64,000 nt of DNA, taken from assembly GCA_030657355.1 (NCBI GenBank), contig CP131056.1:3430501-3494500 (forward strand). Direction: 5' to 3'. Below, one piece after another: positions 28,123-37,730 of this stretch. A program made the translations under genes and the position numbers. The notes below the pieces were generated by a model, which saw only the letters and a program-made list of their open reading frames with translations, made no database searches and had not been told where the DNA came from. How positions within the stretch are numbered: position 1 is the first letter of the stretch; each line of letters starts with the position of its first letter. The DNA is from Radicibacter daui. Lineage in GTDB: Bacteria > Pseudomonadota > Alphaproteobacteria > Radicibacterales > Radicibacteraceae.

Positions 28123-29331
28123 TCAGCTGATGCCGTACCCTTCCAGCTCCCACATCATCTGGGCCTTGCTTATCGGATATTGCGTGCCGCCACGCAAATT
28201 CATTACCTCGCGGGGAGGTATGCGCGCGATCTTGAGCTGGATGCTGTGGGCAAGGCGGGCGCTGAGCCCGGCTTTCCAGCACAGGCCCATGATGACCTTG
28301 CCGTTGGAGGAGCCGACAATATCCTCCACCGTCTTGTCCGGGCACTGCGCCAGCGCGGCAAGTCCGGCGAGCAGGAAGGGCCGGTCGCCGCGCTCCAGTG
28401 CCGCCACCATCTCCAGCTCGGTCAGCTTGTTTTCCTGGGCCAGCTTGCGCGCCTTGGCCGAGCCGCCCACCTCCTCGGCCACACCCTTGGGCTCCGCCAC
28501 CAGTCGGCGCTTGACCGTCTCCCCCAGCGCGGCGACCGTATCCGCATCCACATCCGGGCGCTCCTGCAGCACCTTGACGAGCGAGGTGGAAACGAACTCG
28601 GCAAGCCGCCGCACCGCACGCAGCGGCAGCGAGGGGCGGCGCACCAGCGGGGCGTGCCAGGGCTCATGTTCCGGCGCCCGTTCGATGATCTGGTCCAGCG
28701 TTTGTTCGCGGATCTGGGCCTTGGGGTTGGCAAGCAGCGTGGCAATCGCCTGCTCGTCATCGCTGCTGGCGATGGCATCGGCCACCGCGCCGGTTACCGA
28801 GCCACGGCGCGCGATGGCAGAGAGCGCGCCCTTGGCCGGGCTTTGCGAGATGATCTCGACCAGATCGTCGTCCGACAGCACCGGCGAATGTTCCAGCACC
28901 GGCGTTGCGACGGCGGCGGCAGCATCGCGGGCAAGGCGCTTTACGATGCCGTTCGGCGCTTCCGGCATATGCTGCAGCGCCTCGGAGATGACGGCGCGCA
29001 CCCGCTCTACCTGGTCCTGTGCCAGCTTCTCCAGCACCTGCAGCGTCATGGCGGTCAGCTGGTCCTGCTGGTCGGCCGGCAGGGTAGGCACCAGACGGGC
29101 GATCTTGCCGGCCAGCGCCGCGCGCACGCCATCATCCTTGTCGCCAGACAGCATCACGTCGGCATGGCGCGGCGTCGCCTCGTTGCCGGCCACAAGGCCG
29201 CGCACATAAGCCTCGACATCGGAGGCAAGGAAATAGAGGAGCTCGGGCCGGATGTCCGCGCGGGCCGCCAGCTCCCCGCGCACCCGCGGGTTGGGATCGC
29301 TCGCCATCTGCTTGGAGCGCTCGTAATCCAT
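28123..29331 (-). CDS. DUF2336 domain-containing protein
   Basis: A 402-residue, all-helical protein with HEAT-like repeats (DPNPRVRGELAARADI, LASDVEAYVRGLVAGN, DKDDGVRAALAGKIARLVP). The C-terminal half includes KARKLAQENKLTELEMVAALERGD and GLCWKAGLSARLA, typical of DUF2336. The family is alphaproteobacterial and of unknown function; some members lie by signalling genes, as this one does upstream of a diguanylate cyclase on the same strand. Confidence 0.88.
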   Translation of the reverse strand: MDYERSKQMASDPNPRVRGELAARADIRPELLYFLASDVEAYVRGLVAGNEATPRHADVMLSGDKDDGVRAALAGKIARLVPTLPADQQDQLTAMTLQVLEKLAQDQVERVRAVISEALQHMPEAPNGIVKRLARDAAAAVATPVLEHSPVLSDDDLVEIISQSPAKGALSAIARRGSVTGAVADAIASSDDEQAIATLLANPKAQIREQTLDQIIERAPEHEPWHAPLVRRPSLPLRAVRRLAEFVSTSLVKVLQERPDVDADTVAALGETVKRRLVAEPKGVAEEVGGSAKARKLAQENKLTELEMVAALERGDRPFLLAGLAALAQCPDKTVEDIVGSSNGKVIMGLCWKAGLSARLAHSIQLKIARIPPREVMNLRGGTQYPISKAQMMWELEGYGIS

Positions 29332-29417
29332 CTTCAGCCACGCCCCCTGGCAGCGCCCCGGGCCCGGACGCCGCAGATTTCAGGAACATTCGAAGGGTGC
29401 GGCATTCGCAAGCTGGC

Positions 29418-31085
29418 TCAACCTGTTACGGACGCCGTCTCTTCTCCGGCAAAGGAATAGCGGTTCTTGCCGCCCTTCTTGGCGACATACATGCCATCGT
29501 CCGCCTTGACGATCAATTGCTCGCCGCTCTGTTCTTCACCGGGGGCGTGCAGCCCGATGCCGATGGAAAGCCCCACCGGCTTTTCCGGCGAGGAGGAGAA
29601 GGGGCGCATCTTCTCGATGCCCTCGCGGATGAGCCGCTCGGACAGCATGGCGGCACGGTCGCGGTCGGTATTATCAAGCCAGACCAGAAACTCGTCGCCG
29701 CCAAGGCGCGCCGGCAGGTCGCCGCGCGAGGCGATATCCTGCAGCATGCCGGCCAGCGTCAGCAGCACCTGATCGCCCATCTGGTGGCCATGGGTGTCGT
29801 TGACGGCCTTGAAGTTGTCGAGGTCGATATAAAGCAGCGCCGACGGGCGATCGCCGCCTTCGGCAAGGTTCTTGTCCAGCCGCTCCATGAAGGTGCGGCG
29901 GTTATAAAGCCCGGTCATGCCGTCGCGCTCGGATTGCCAGCGCAGCTGTTCCTGATAGTCGGCATGGGCGTGGGCGATGCCGATCTGGTTGGCAATCGCC
30001 CCCATCAGCGAAATCTCGTCCGGCGTATAATCCGGCGCCTCTTCCTCCCGCCACACATAGACCGAGCCGTTGAGCTGGCCGTGGTGGGAGCTGCGGGCAC
30101 CCAGCACCCGCGTACCCAGCGCCCCGGTCAGCACCGCCGGCGACCCGTCCGCCGGCAGGCGCGCGGTAATCACGCCGAGATCAAGCTGGGAAAGCGGCGG
30201 GCCGAACTGCGCCACCACCTGCAGACCGCGCCGGTCCGTGGATTTGACGATGCGGCAGCCATCCGCCGTCAGCGCCATGGCGGTTGCCCGCGCCGCGCCG
30301 GCATAGGCGCGCTCGGGGTCGATCTCGTCTCGGATGGCCACCACGATGCGGGTCAGCGCACGCTCACGCTCTCGGGCATGAGCGAGTTCCGCCTCGCGCT
30401 GGCGCTCGACCGTCACGTCGCGGGCCACGCCCCGCGCGCCGGCGGGAAAACCATCGCGCCCGATGATGGGCAGGCCGGAGCCCATCAGGCACACCTGCCG
30501 GCCAAGCGCATCCGTCAGCCAAGCCTCGCGCTGGGTATAGGGCTCGCGCGGGTCAAACAGTTCCACCACGTCGGATGGCTCGCCAATCCCGAGGTCCAGC
30601 GGCCGGCGGTCGATCAGCTGCTCGGGCGTGAAGCCCAGCGCACCATGCTGCGAGACGAAGGCAAAACGTCCGTCCGCGCCGGTCTCCCAGGCGAAGTCGG
30701 CACTGACTTCCACCAGATCCTTGAAGCGCTCGCGCGATTCCGTCAGCACCTGGCGCAGATTGCGCTCCAGTGTCGCCTCGCGCCCTTCCACCACCAGCCA
30801 GCCATCCCGGAGCACGACGGACTGCCATTCGAAAACACGCAGCCCCTCCTGCACCGGCAGCGGCACCGACAGTGTCGGCTCCTGGCCGTTGAGGACCACC
30901 GGGCGCCACTGCTTCAGCGCCTCCAGGCAGTCAGGATGGGTTTCGAACAGGGCACTGGCCGGCGCGTTGATCTGGGCGATCTCGCCGCTCGGGGCAAAGG
31001 TCACCAGAGGGCTCGGCCACAGTTCCAGCAGCTGTTGCGGGAACGGTAGCGCCAGTTCTCCATCTGAGAGCGACGAATGCGTCAT
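29418..31085 (-). CDS. PAS-GAF diguanylate cyclase
   Basis: About 555 residues. N-terminal PAS-like segments (SPLVTFAPSGEIAQINAPA; SADFAWETGADGRFAFVSQHG) are followed by a GAF domain and a C-terminal GGDEF domain with the intact motif RLGGDEFLVWL, making cyclic di-GMP from GTP. The product-inhibition site RxxD is not present (SRGD at the expected place). No membrane helix is seen, so it is probably cytoplasmic. Starts at ATG 31085, ATG 31094 or GTG 31124 are possible. Confidence 0.92.
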   Translation of the reverse strand: MTHSSLSDGELALPFPQQLLELWPSPLVTFAPSGEIAQINAPASALFETHPDCLEALKQWRPVVLNGQEPTLSVPLPVQEGLRVFEWQSVVLRDGWLVVEGREATLERNLRQVLTESRERFKDLVEVSADFAWETGADGRFAFVSQHGALGFTPEQLIDRRPLDLGIGEPSDVVELFDPREPYTQREAWLTDALGRQVCLMGSGLPIIGRDGFPAGARGVARDVTVERQREAELAHARERERALTRIVVAIRDEIDPERAYAGAARATAMALTADGCRIVKSTDRRGLQVVAQFGPPLSQLDLGVITARLPADGSPAVLTGALGTRVLGARSSHHGQLNGSVYVWREEEAPDYTPDEISLMGAIANQIGIAHAHADYQEQLRWQSERDGMTGLYNRRTFMERLDKNLAEGGDRPSALLYIDLDNFKAVNDTHGHQMGDQVLLTLAGMLQDIASRGDLPARLGGDEFLVWLDNTDRDRAAMLSERLIREGIEKMRPFSSSPEKPVGLSIGIGLHAPGEEQSGEQLIVKADDGMYVAKKGGKNRYSFAGEETASVTG

Positions 31086-31146
31086 ATCGATCATGTATGC
31101 CAAACTAGCCTTGCCCGGGCTCACAGGTCACGCCATTTTGCGGGGC

Positions 31147-31815
31147 ATGATGAACCATAATCACACACTCGCCGATCTCGATACCTGGGTCTTCGATCTC
31201 GACAACACCCTTTACCCCGCCTCGACCCGTCTTTTTGACCAGGTCGACCGGCGTATCGGTGAGTTTGTGGCCCATGCGCTGGGCATAAACGCCACCGAAG
31301 CACGGCTTGTCCAGAAGTCTTATTTTCGGGAACACGGTACCACGCTGCGCGGCATGATGCTTAACCACGCGACCGATCCCAAGCACTTCATGGATTATGT
31401 CCACGATATTGATCTGGGACAGGTGGTCTCGGATACGGCGCTGGACGAGGCGCTGGCAACCCTGCCCGGCCGCAAGATCATCTACACCAATGCCTCCGCC
31501 ACCCATGCCGAGCGCGTGATGGACAAGCTCGGCATCTCGCGCCACTTCTCCGGCATCTTCGATATTACCGAGGCCGGTTATGTGCCCAAGCCCGAGACGG
31601 CCGGTTATGCCACCGTCATCGAGCGTTTCAGCATAGCCCCCGGCAGGGCCGCGATGGTGGAGGATATGGCCCGCAACCTGCTGCCGGCCAAGCAGCTCGG
31701 CATGACAACGCTGTGGGTGCGCACGGATGACGATCATGCCCAGCCGCTCGACGGCGATACCCATATCGACCATGTGACGGACGATCTGGCCGGCTGGCTG
31801 AAAGCCATCGTCTGA
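31147..31815 (+). CDS. pyrimidine 5'-nucleotidase, HAD superfamily
   Basis: A 222-residue HAD phosphatase of the SDT1/PHM8 type that dephosphorylates pyrimidine nucleotides. Motif I is [11 protein letters not shown], motif [16 protein letters not shown], and the conserved Lys lies in [10 protein letters not shown], with motif [11 protein letters not shown]. It is immediately upstream of dapD and dapE in one direction, a common alphaproteobacterial order. ATG 31150 is an equal choice; the GCGGGG site favours it. Confidence 0.92.
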   Translation: MMNHNHTLADLDTWVFDLDNTLYPASTRLFDQVDRRIGEFVAHALGINATEARLVQKSYFREHGTTLRGMMLNHATDPKHFMDYVHDIDLGQVVSDTALDEALATLPGRKIIYTNASATHAERVMDKLGISRHFSGIFDITEAGYVPKPETAGYATVIERFSIAPGRAAMVEDMARNLLPAKQLGMTTLWVRTDDDHAQPLDGDTHIDHVTDDLAGWLKAIV

Positions 31816-31918
31816 AGCCCGTCATAAGGGCCGGGCAGCAGTTGACACCTCTGCCGCTTCCGGCCTTTATCCCAATCCCTCCTCATTTCATAAAATTCCG
31901 CCAGGGAAGAGCCTTTCC

Positions 31919-32758
31919 ATGAGCACCGATCTCGAAGCCGCCATCGACGCCGCCTGGGAGCGCCGCGCCGAACTTTCCACCACGACGCAAGGCGCCGAGC
32001 GCGAAGCGGTCGAAGAGGCGCTGCAGGCGCTCGACAGCGGCAAACGCCGCGTGGCCGAAAAGGTGGATGGCAGCTGGAAGATCAACCAGTGGCTCAAGAA
32101 GGCGGTGCTGCTTTCCTTCCGCCTCAATGACAACAGCGTTCAGGGCGGCGGCCCGGGCGAGGCCACCTGGTGGGACAAGGTGCCCTCCAAGTTCGACGGC
32201 TGGGGCGAGAACCGCTGGCGCGATGCCGGCTTCCGCGCCGTGCCGAACGCTGTGGTGCGCCGCTCCGCCTATATCGCCCCGGGCGTCGTGCTGATGCCGA
32301 GCTTCGTCAATGTCGGCGCCTATGTCGATAGCGGCACCATGGTCGATACCTGGGCCACCGTCGGCTCCTGCGCCCAGATCGGCAAGAACGTGCACATCTC
32401 CGGCGGCACCGGCATCGGCGGCGTGCTCGAGCCGCTGCAGGCCGGCCCGGTCATCATTGAAGACAATTGCTTCATCGGCGCCCGCTCGGAAGTGGCCGAA
32501 GGTGTGGTGGTGGAAACCGGCGCCGTCATCTCCATGGGCGTCTTCCTCGGCCAGTCGACCAAGATCATCGACCGGGCGACCGGCGAAGTGATGTATGGCC
32601 GCGTGCCGGCCTACAGCGTCGTCGTGCCCGGCACCCTGCCCGGCAAGCCGCTGCCGGATGGCACCCCGGGCCCGGGCCTTGCCTGCGCCGTGATCGTCAA
32701 GCGCGTTGATGAGAAGACCCGCTCCAAGGTCTCCATCAACGATCTGCTGCGCGACTGA
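31919..32758 (+). CDS. dapD: tetrahydrodipicolinate N-succinyltransferase
   Basis: A 279-residue hexapeptide-fold enzyme that adds a succinyl group to tetrahydrodipicolinate in lysine and meso-diaminopimelate synthesis. Characteristic segments are [57 protein letters not shown], quoted in part, and [12 protein letters not shown]. Length is near the E. coli protein (274). It is followed by dapE after 25 bp. Confidence 0.97.
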   Translation: MSTDLEAAIDAAWERRAELSTTTQGAEREAVEEALQALDSGKRRVAEKVDGSWKINQWLKKAVLLSFRLNDNSVQGGGPGEATWWDKVPSKFDGWGENRWRDAGFRAVPNAVVRRSAYIAPGVVLMPSFVNVGAYVDSGTMVDTWATVGSCAQIGKNVHISGGTGIGGVLEPLQAGPVIIEDNCFIGARSEVAEGVVVETGAVISMGVFLGQSTKIIDRATGEVMYGRVPAYSVVVPGTLPGKPLPDGTPGPGLACAVIVKRVDEKTRSKVSINDLLRD

Positions 32759-32783
32759 TCATAGCCCCGAAAGCCTGAAGACG

Positions 32784-33935
32784 ATGACCACCGGAAGCCT
32801 GGACCCCGTTGCCCTGCTGCAGGGTCTCATCCGTTGCCCGAGCGTAACGCCTGCCGAAGGGGGCGCACTAGCGCTGCTGGAGACGGAACTGGGCAAACTG
32901 GGCTTCCGGTGCCATCGCCTGCGCTTTGAAGAACCGGGTTTTGCCCCGGTGGAAAACCTCTATGCCCGCTTCGGCACCGCGGGGCCGAACTTCTGTTTTG
33001 CCGGCCACACCGATGTGGTGCCGGTGGGCGATCCCGCCGGCTGGACGGTCGATCCGTTTGGCGGCGAAATCGCGGCCGGCAACATTTACGGGCGCGGCGC
33101 GGCGGACATGAAGGGCGGCGTTGCTGCTTTCGTGGCGGCGGCGGCCCGCGTCGTGGCGGCCCTCAGGCACGGCTCCATCAGCCTGCTCATCACCGGTGAT
33201 GAGGAAGGCGATGCCGTCAACGGCACCGTCAAGGTGCTGGAGTGGCTGGCCGCCAATGGCGAAAAGCTCGATGCCTGCCTGGTTGGGGAACCGACGAACC
33301 CGAACCGCCTCGGCGACATGGTCAAGATCGGCCGCCGTGGCTCGATGACCGGCACGCTCAAGGTGTCCGGCACGCAAGGCCACGCCGCTTATCCGCATCT
33401 GGCCGATAATCCGCTGCCGCGCCTCGCCGCCATGTGCGAGCGGCTGGCGAACACCCCGCTCGATACCGGCAGCGACCACTTCCCCGCCACCACGCTGGCG
33501 CTCACCACCATCGATGTCGGCAACCCGGCCAGCAATGTCATCCCGGCAGAAGGCCGTGCGGTTTTCAACATCCGCTTCAACGACCTGCACACATCAGACA
33601 GCATCAAGCGCTGGGCCGACCAGATTTGTGCGGGCGTCGGCGGACGTTACGAGCTCAGCTGGCGTGTTTCCGGCGAAAGTTTCCTGACGCCGCCGGGCCA
33701 GTTGAGCACGCTGGTGGCCGGCGCCATCGAAGCCGAAACCGGCATCGCCCCCGAGCTTTCCACCACCGGCGGCACCTCGGATGCCCGCTTCATCCGCTCC
33801 TACTGCCCGGTCGTGGAATTCGGCCTCGTCGGCCAGACCATGCACAAGGTGGACGAGCATGTGGCCGTGGCCGATGTCGTGAAGCTCACCGCCATCTATG
33901 AGCGGGTGCTCAGGAGCTACTTCAGGTTCGGATAA
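32784..33935 (+). CDS. dapE: succinyl-diaminopimelate desuccinylase
   Basis: A 383-residue M20-family zinc hydrolase that releases LL-diaminopimelate for peptidoglycan and lysine. Metal ligands appear in [26 protein letters not shown] and [11 protein letters not shown], and the dimerisation-domain His in [15 protein letters not shown]. The C-terminal [14 protein letters not shown] supplies the last ligand. It forms an operon with dapD. A REP-like palindrome follows the stop. Confidence 0.97.
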   Translation: MTTGSLDPVALLQGLIRCPSVTPAEGGALALLETELGKLGFRCHRLRFEEPGFAPVENLYARFGTAGPNFCFAGHTDVVPVGDPAGWTVDPFGGEIAAGNIYGRGAADMKGGVAAFVAAAARVVAALRHGSISLLITGDEEGDAVNGTVKVLEWLAANGEKLDACLVGEPTNPNRLGDMVKIGRRGSMTGTLKVSGTQGHAAYPHLADNPLPRLAAMCERLANTPLDTGSDHFPATTLALTTIDVGNPASNVIPAEGRAVFNIRFNDLHTSDSIKRWADQICAGVGGRYELSWRVSGESFLTPPGQLSTLVAGAIEAETGIAPELSTTGGTSDARFIRSYCPVVEFGLVGQTMHKVDEHVAVADVVKLTAIYERVLRSYFRFG

Positions 33936-33937
33936 AA

Positions 33938-34079
33938 TTCCTTCCCCGCTCGCGGGGAAGGTGCTGCGAAGCAGCGGAAGGGGATGTTGACGGCGTCATT
34001 AAGTCCCTGCGCAGACAAGTCCTTCCGCCTACACCCCCATCCGGCCTGCGGCCACCTTCCCCATAAATGGGGAAGGAAA
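33938..34079. repeat. pair of inverted REP-like palindromic elements
   Basis: The gap between convergent dapE and truA holds two related units in opposite orientation. The left unit has CCTTCCCCG/CGGGGAAGG (33940-33961), a GCTGC/GCAGC stem (33963-33975) and GGAAGGGG. The right unit, read on the minus strand, has CCTTCCCC/GGGGAAGG (34055-34076), a GGCC/GGCC stem and GGATGGGGG. Such elements are usually scattered between genes in alphaproteobacteria and may act as terminators. Confidence 0.7.
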
Positions 34080-34820
34080 TTAGTCATACATCGCTTCCAT
34101 GAAATAGAGCCCGTCCGGTGGGGCGGTTTCGCCGGCCTTGCGGCGGTCGCCGGTTTCCAGCGCCGCGCGCACATCATCCGAGCTCAGCTTGCCGATACCC
34201 ACATCGCGCAGCGTGCCGGCGATGATGCGCACCTGATTGTGGAGGAAGGAACGCGCGGCCACATGCAGGCGGATTTCCTCCCCCACCCGTTCCACATCCA
34301 CCCGGCCCATGGTCTTGACCGGGCTGTCGGCCTGGCACTCGGCGGAGCGGAAGGCGGAGAAATCATGCCGGCCTTCCAGCACCTTGCCGGCCGCCGCCAT
34401 CGCCTTTTCATCCATCGGCCGCCCCCACAGCCAGGCCCGCCCGGCCTCCAGCGCCAGCGGCGCCCGGCGGTTGACATAGCGATACATGTAGCGGCGCCCG
34501 ATGCAGGAGAAGCGGGCGTGGAAATCATCCGCCGCACGCTCTGCCGAGAGCACCGAAATCGGCGCGGGGCGCAGATGCGCATTCAGCGCCTTCATCACCT
34601 CGCGCGGGTCTTTTTCAGCCACCAGTTCGAAGGAGGCAGCCATACCCAGCGCATGCACGCCAGCATCGGTGCGGCCGGCACCGAACACATTGATCTGCTC
34701 GCCGCAATAACGTTCCACCGCCTCTTCCAGCGATTGCTGGATAGAAGGAACGCCATCCTGACGCTGCCAGCCGGCAAAGGGCCGCCCGTCCCATTCGAGA
34801 AGGAGTTTGTATCGTGCCAT
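34080..34820 (-). CDS. truA: tRNA pseudouridine synthase A
   Basis: A 246-residue enzyme that makes pseudouridine at positions 38-40 of tRNA. The catalytic Asp is in VFGAGRTDAGVHALG. Further conserved pieces are LLEWDGRPFAGWQRQ near the N-terminus, CIGRRYMYRYVNR, HDFSAFRSAECQADSPVKT (in part) and FLHNQVRIIAGTL. ATG 34820 (MARYKLLLEWDG) fits the family start. It is convergent with dapE. Confidence 0.96.
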   Translation of the reverse strand: MARYKLLLEWDGRPFAGWQRQDGVPSIQQSLEEAVERYCGEQINVFGAGRTDAGVHALGMAASFELVAEKDPREVMKALNAHLRPAPISVLSAERAADDFHARFSCIGRRYMYRYVNRRAPLALEAGRAWLWGRPMDEKAMAAAGKVLEGRHDFSAFRSAECQADSPVKTMGRVDVERVGEEIRLHVAARSFLHNQVRIIAGTLRDVGIGKLSSDDVRAALETGDRRKAGETAPPDGLYFMEAMYD

Positions 34821-34858
34821 GGCCGGGGTTTTAGCCGGGATAGGCGGGAAGCGGAAGC

Positions 34859-35719
34859 TCAGTAGACTTCCAGATCCCCGAGTTCCTCGTGAATTTGCGC
34901 AATCAGCTCGCTGCGGCGAACGGCATTGCGGCCAAGCTGCGCCTCGACCCGGTCGATCAGCAGCTGCAGCACCGAGACGATGGCCGTCAGGGAGGGCGAC
35001 TGGCGCGCCGGTCCCAGATGGCAGGGCAGCACGATGGCCCCGTTCTGCATCGCCCGGGACGCATTGACCGGATCGGTAATCTCCACCACCCGGGCGCGCG
35101 CCGCCGCCAGGAAATCGGCGATCTGCCGCACGGTGGCATCGCGCGGACGGCCGGAGATGATGAGCGCTGCATCATGCGGCGCCACCATCGCCATATCCTC
35201 TGCCAGCGTCGTCGGCGCTGCGCCCAGCACCCAGACTTCCGGGCGGATGCGCGCCAGCAGCTGGCGGGCGTGGGAGCCAAGGCCGGAAAGCCCGCCCTGC
35301 CCGACGATCCACAGCCTGGGCGCGGTGGCGAGCGCATCGACGGCCCGCTCCACCACTTCGGTACTGAGCCCCTCCAGCGTGCGGATCACATTGGCGATCT
35401 CGCCGCGCAGGTGGTTTTCAATGCTGCCGGGCGTGCCGGTTGCCGCCTGGCCGCCCGTCGCCACGATGTGCTGGACCGGGCCGGTGCGGTTACGTTCCTC
35501 GCGCGCCTGCAGGCGCACCTCATTGAAATCGGTATAGCCGAGCGTGCGGAAGAAACGGGCCGCCGTGGATTTCGACACTCCCGCCATGGCCGAAAGCTCG
35601 GTCGCCGAAAAACTCAGCATGTCGTCCGGCCCTTCGAGGATCAGCTCGGCCAGCCGCCTCTCCCCCGGTGTCAGCCGGTCGAAGCAGGACTGGATACGGA
35701 GGGCAAGGCGCGTCGACAT
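34859..35719 (-). CDS. MurR/RpiR-family transcriptional regulator
   Basis: A 286-residue regulator. An N-terminal HTH_6 domain (LTPGERRLAELIL, FSATELSAMAGVSKSTAARFFRTLG, quoted in part, FNEVRLQAREE) precedes a C-terminal SIS sugar-isomerase fold (LWIVGQGGLSGLGSHARQLLARI, in part, and DAALIISGRPRDATV). SIS domains sense phosphorylated sugars or similar ligands. It is divergent from the cyclo-ligase paralogue and importer genes, with GTTTCA/TGAAAC half-sites in the shared region, so it probably controls them and itself. Confidence 0.92.
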   Translation of the reverse strand: MSTRLALRIQSCFDRLTPGERRLAELILEGPDDMLSFSATELSAMAGVSKSTAARFFRTLGYTDFNEVRLQAREERNRTGPVQHIVATGGQAATGTPGSIENHLRGEIANVIRTLEGLSTEVVERAVDALATAPRLWIVGQGGLSGLGSHARQLLARIRPEVWVLGAAPTTLAEDMAMVAPHDAALIISGRPRDATVRQIADFLAAARARVVEITDPVNASRAMQNGAIVLPCHLGPARQSPSLTAIVSVLQLLIDRVEAQLGRNAVRRSELIAQIHEELGDLEVY

Positions 35720-35740
35720 GGTTTTTAGTCCATACAGCCT

Positions 35741-35876
35741 GTTTCAGAATTTCACCAGCATGAAACAGCCGGCGCCCAAAAAGGCACCAACCGGCCCATT
35801 TTATGCGCAAAACCGCCATGAAACGCCGACTGTTTCAGGAGCAATGGCGCACTGAAACAGAAGTTTCACTGTTTCA
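35741..35876. promoter_or_regulatory. cluster of GTTTCA/TGAAAC half-sites, probable RpiR operators
   Basis: Seven exact hexamers lie in 136 bp: GTTTCA at 35741, 35832, 35863 and 35871; TGAAAC at 35761, 35819 and 35853. They form inverted pairs TGAAAC-N7-GTTTCA (35819-35837) and TGAAAC-N4-GTTTCA (35853-35868). The set spans the space between the divergent regulator and 35933. Binding by the adjacent RpiR protein is inferred from position. Confidence 0.65.
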
Positions 35877-35932
35877 TGACCATGGCACACGGTTTGCAAA
35901 ATCTCCTGCATCCGATTACCGAGGCCCTGCTC

Positions 35933-36676
35933 ATGAACAAGACAACCCTGGTTCGCCAGCGCATCTGGTCCCGCCTGAAGGATGTGGCGCTGCCGGACTC
36001 CCGTTTTCATCTGAATTTCGCCGAGGTCATCCCCGACTTCCAGAATTCCGGTGCTGCGATCGCGCACATCCTGGCCCTGCCGCAGATGCAGCAGGCAAAC
36101 TATGTGTTCGTCACGCCTGACAATTGCCTCGCGGAACTGCGCCACCGCCTGCTGGAAGCCGGCAAGACGCTGGTGGTCTCCACCTATGGCATCTATCGCG
36201 GCTTCTTCCTGCTCGACCCCAAGGCCATTCCGCCGGAACAGACCCGCTTTGCCGGCTGGCTCGACGGGCTGGAATATTTCGGCAGCCCCATCTCGCTGGC
36301 CGAGATCGGGGAGCGCGGCGCCTTTGACCTGATGATTACCGGCGCCTCCGCCGTCTCCACCGACGGCGTGCGCTTCGGCAAGGGCCACGGTTTCTTCGAT
36401 CTGGAATGGGGCATGTTCACCGATATCGGCGTCGCCACCGACACCACGCCGGTCATCGCCGTCGTCCATGACGTTCAGGTGGTCGAGGACAAGCTGACAC
36501 CAAGCCCCACCGACATCATCGTCGACATGATCGCGACGCCCACGCGCCTTATCGAGGTGCAGCGCGGATATCGCCGCCCGCACGGCATCCGCTGGGAGTT
36601 GCTGACGCCGGAAGCCATCGAGGCAACGCCGCCGCTTCAGGAGCTTCAGCGCGCCCGCGGCCTGCTGCCGGCCTGA
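35933..36676 (+). CDS. 5-formyltetrahydrofolate cyclo-ligase-like (COG0212) paralogue
   Basis: A 247-residue member of the 5-FCL family. The nucleotide-binding loop is FGKGHGFFDLEWGM, in which the FDLE form marks the paralogue group seen in human MTHFSD rather than the GFGKGYYDR of folate enzymes. Comparative genomics has linked such paralogues to thiamin metabolism. Start ATG 35933 (MNKTTLVRQRIW) is chosen because an upstream ATG frame covers the operator region. It is followed by an ABC importer after 73 bp. Confidence 0.82.
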   Translation: MNKTTLVRQRIWSRLKDVALPDSRFHLNFAEVIPDFQNSGAAIAHILALPQMQQANYVFVTPDNCLAELRHRLLEAGKTLVVSTYGIYRGFFLLDPKAIPPEQTRFAGWLDGLEYFGSPISLAEIGERGAFDLMITGASAVSTDGVRFGKGHGFFDLEWGMFTDIGVATDTTPVIAVVHDVQVVEDKLTPSPTDIIVDMIATPTRLIEVQRGYRRPHGIRWELLTPEAIEATPPLQELQRARGLLPA

Positions 36677-36749
36677 CCCCGGCCTCCACCCCCGTTTCCC
36701 TTCCTTGCCCCCGCCCGCCCCACGGCCCCGCCCGAAAAGGAGTTACCAG

Positions 36750-37730
36750 ATGCAGCACGCCCTTACCCGCCGCACCCTGCTCAAATCCGCCGCCGCGGCC
36801 GGCGCCATCGGCCTTGGCGGGGCCTTTACCGGGCGCCGCGCCTTTGCCGGCACACCTTTCACCATGCAGTCGTCCTGGGTGAACGATGCCGAGTTCACCG
36901 GCTATTTCACTGCCATCGACAAGGGCTTCTATGCCGCCGAGGGGCTGGACCTCACCTACCAGTCCGGCGGGCCGGATGTGATCCCGGAAAGCACGCTGCT
37001 CTCCGGCACGCCGCTGGCGCTCACGTCCCCCGACACTACCATCGTGGCCATCGCCCAGCAGGGCGCCCCGTTCAAGATCATCGCAACCCAGTACCAGAAG
37101 AACCCGCTCGGCGTGGTCAGCCTTGCCAGCAACCCGATCCATGAGCCGAAGGACCTGATCGGCAAGACCCTTGCCGTGCCGCCGGTCAACGCCGTGTCGG
37201 TGGAAGCGCTGCTGCGCCTCAATGGCATCGATGCCTCCAGGGTGCGCATCGTGCCCTATGAGTATGATCCGACCCCGCTGATCAAGGGCGAGATCGACGC
37301 CTCGGTCGATTTCACCACCAACGTGCCCTACACCATCGAGCAGGCCGGCAAGAAAGCGACCTCCTTCCTGCTCTATGATTTCGGCGTGACCATCTACAAT
37401 GACACCGTCGTGGTGACGGAAGAGACGCTGAAGAACGACCGCGCTTCGCTGGTCAAATGGCTGCGCGCCAGCCGCAAGGGCTGGGCGGAAAACTACAAGG
37501 ACCCGGCCGTCTATCCGCCGAAATTTGCTGACAGCTGGTTCAAGGGCAATGGCCGCACCACCGAGAACGAACTTTACTTCAACAAGGCGCAGCAGGCGCT
37601 GATGGAGCATCCCAAGGGCTTCTTCACCATGGACGAGGCGGGCATCGCCGCGAACATCGAGGCCCTGGGACAGATCGGCATCAAGGCAACCCGCGACATG
37701 TTCGACACCAGCGTGCTGGAGGAAGTGTGA
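36750..37730 (+). CDS. ABC importer substrate-binding protein, NMT1/THI5-like
   Basis: A 326-residue periplasmic protein with a Tat-type signal (TRRTLLKSAAAAG, then AFAG). It has the SsuA/THI5 fold: FTGYFTAIDKGFYAAEGLDL, FKIIATQYQKNPLGVVSLAS, quoted in part, DLIGKTLAVP and SVEALLRLNGID. Relatives bind pyrimidine precursors of thiamin, taurine, nitrate and similar compounds, so the ligand is not fixed by sequence. ATG 36750 has AAAAGGAG upstream. The ATPase gene overlaps its stop by 4 bp (GTGTGA). Confidence 0.9.
   Translation: MQHALTRRTLLKSAAAAGAIGLGGAFTGRRAFAGTPFTMQSSWVNDAEFTGYFTAIDKGFYAAEGLDLTYQSGGPDVIPESTLLSGTPLALTSPDTTIVAIAQQGAPFKIIATQYQKNPLGVVSLASNPIHEPKDLIGKTLAVPPVNAVSVEALLRLNGIDASRVRIVPYEYDPTPLIKGEIDASVDFTTNVPYTIEQAGKKATSFLLYDFGVTIYNDTVVVTEETLKNDRASLVKWLRASRKGWAENYKDPAVYPPKFADSWFKGNGRTTENELYFNKAQQALMEHPKGFFTMDEAGIAANIEALGQIGIKATRDMFDTSVLEEV

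Noticed and set aside
35720-35932. TPP riboswitch before the COG0212 paralogue
   Set aside because: No CTGAGA or ACCTGA-type core; the region is filled by GTTTCA/TGAAAC half-sites.
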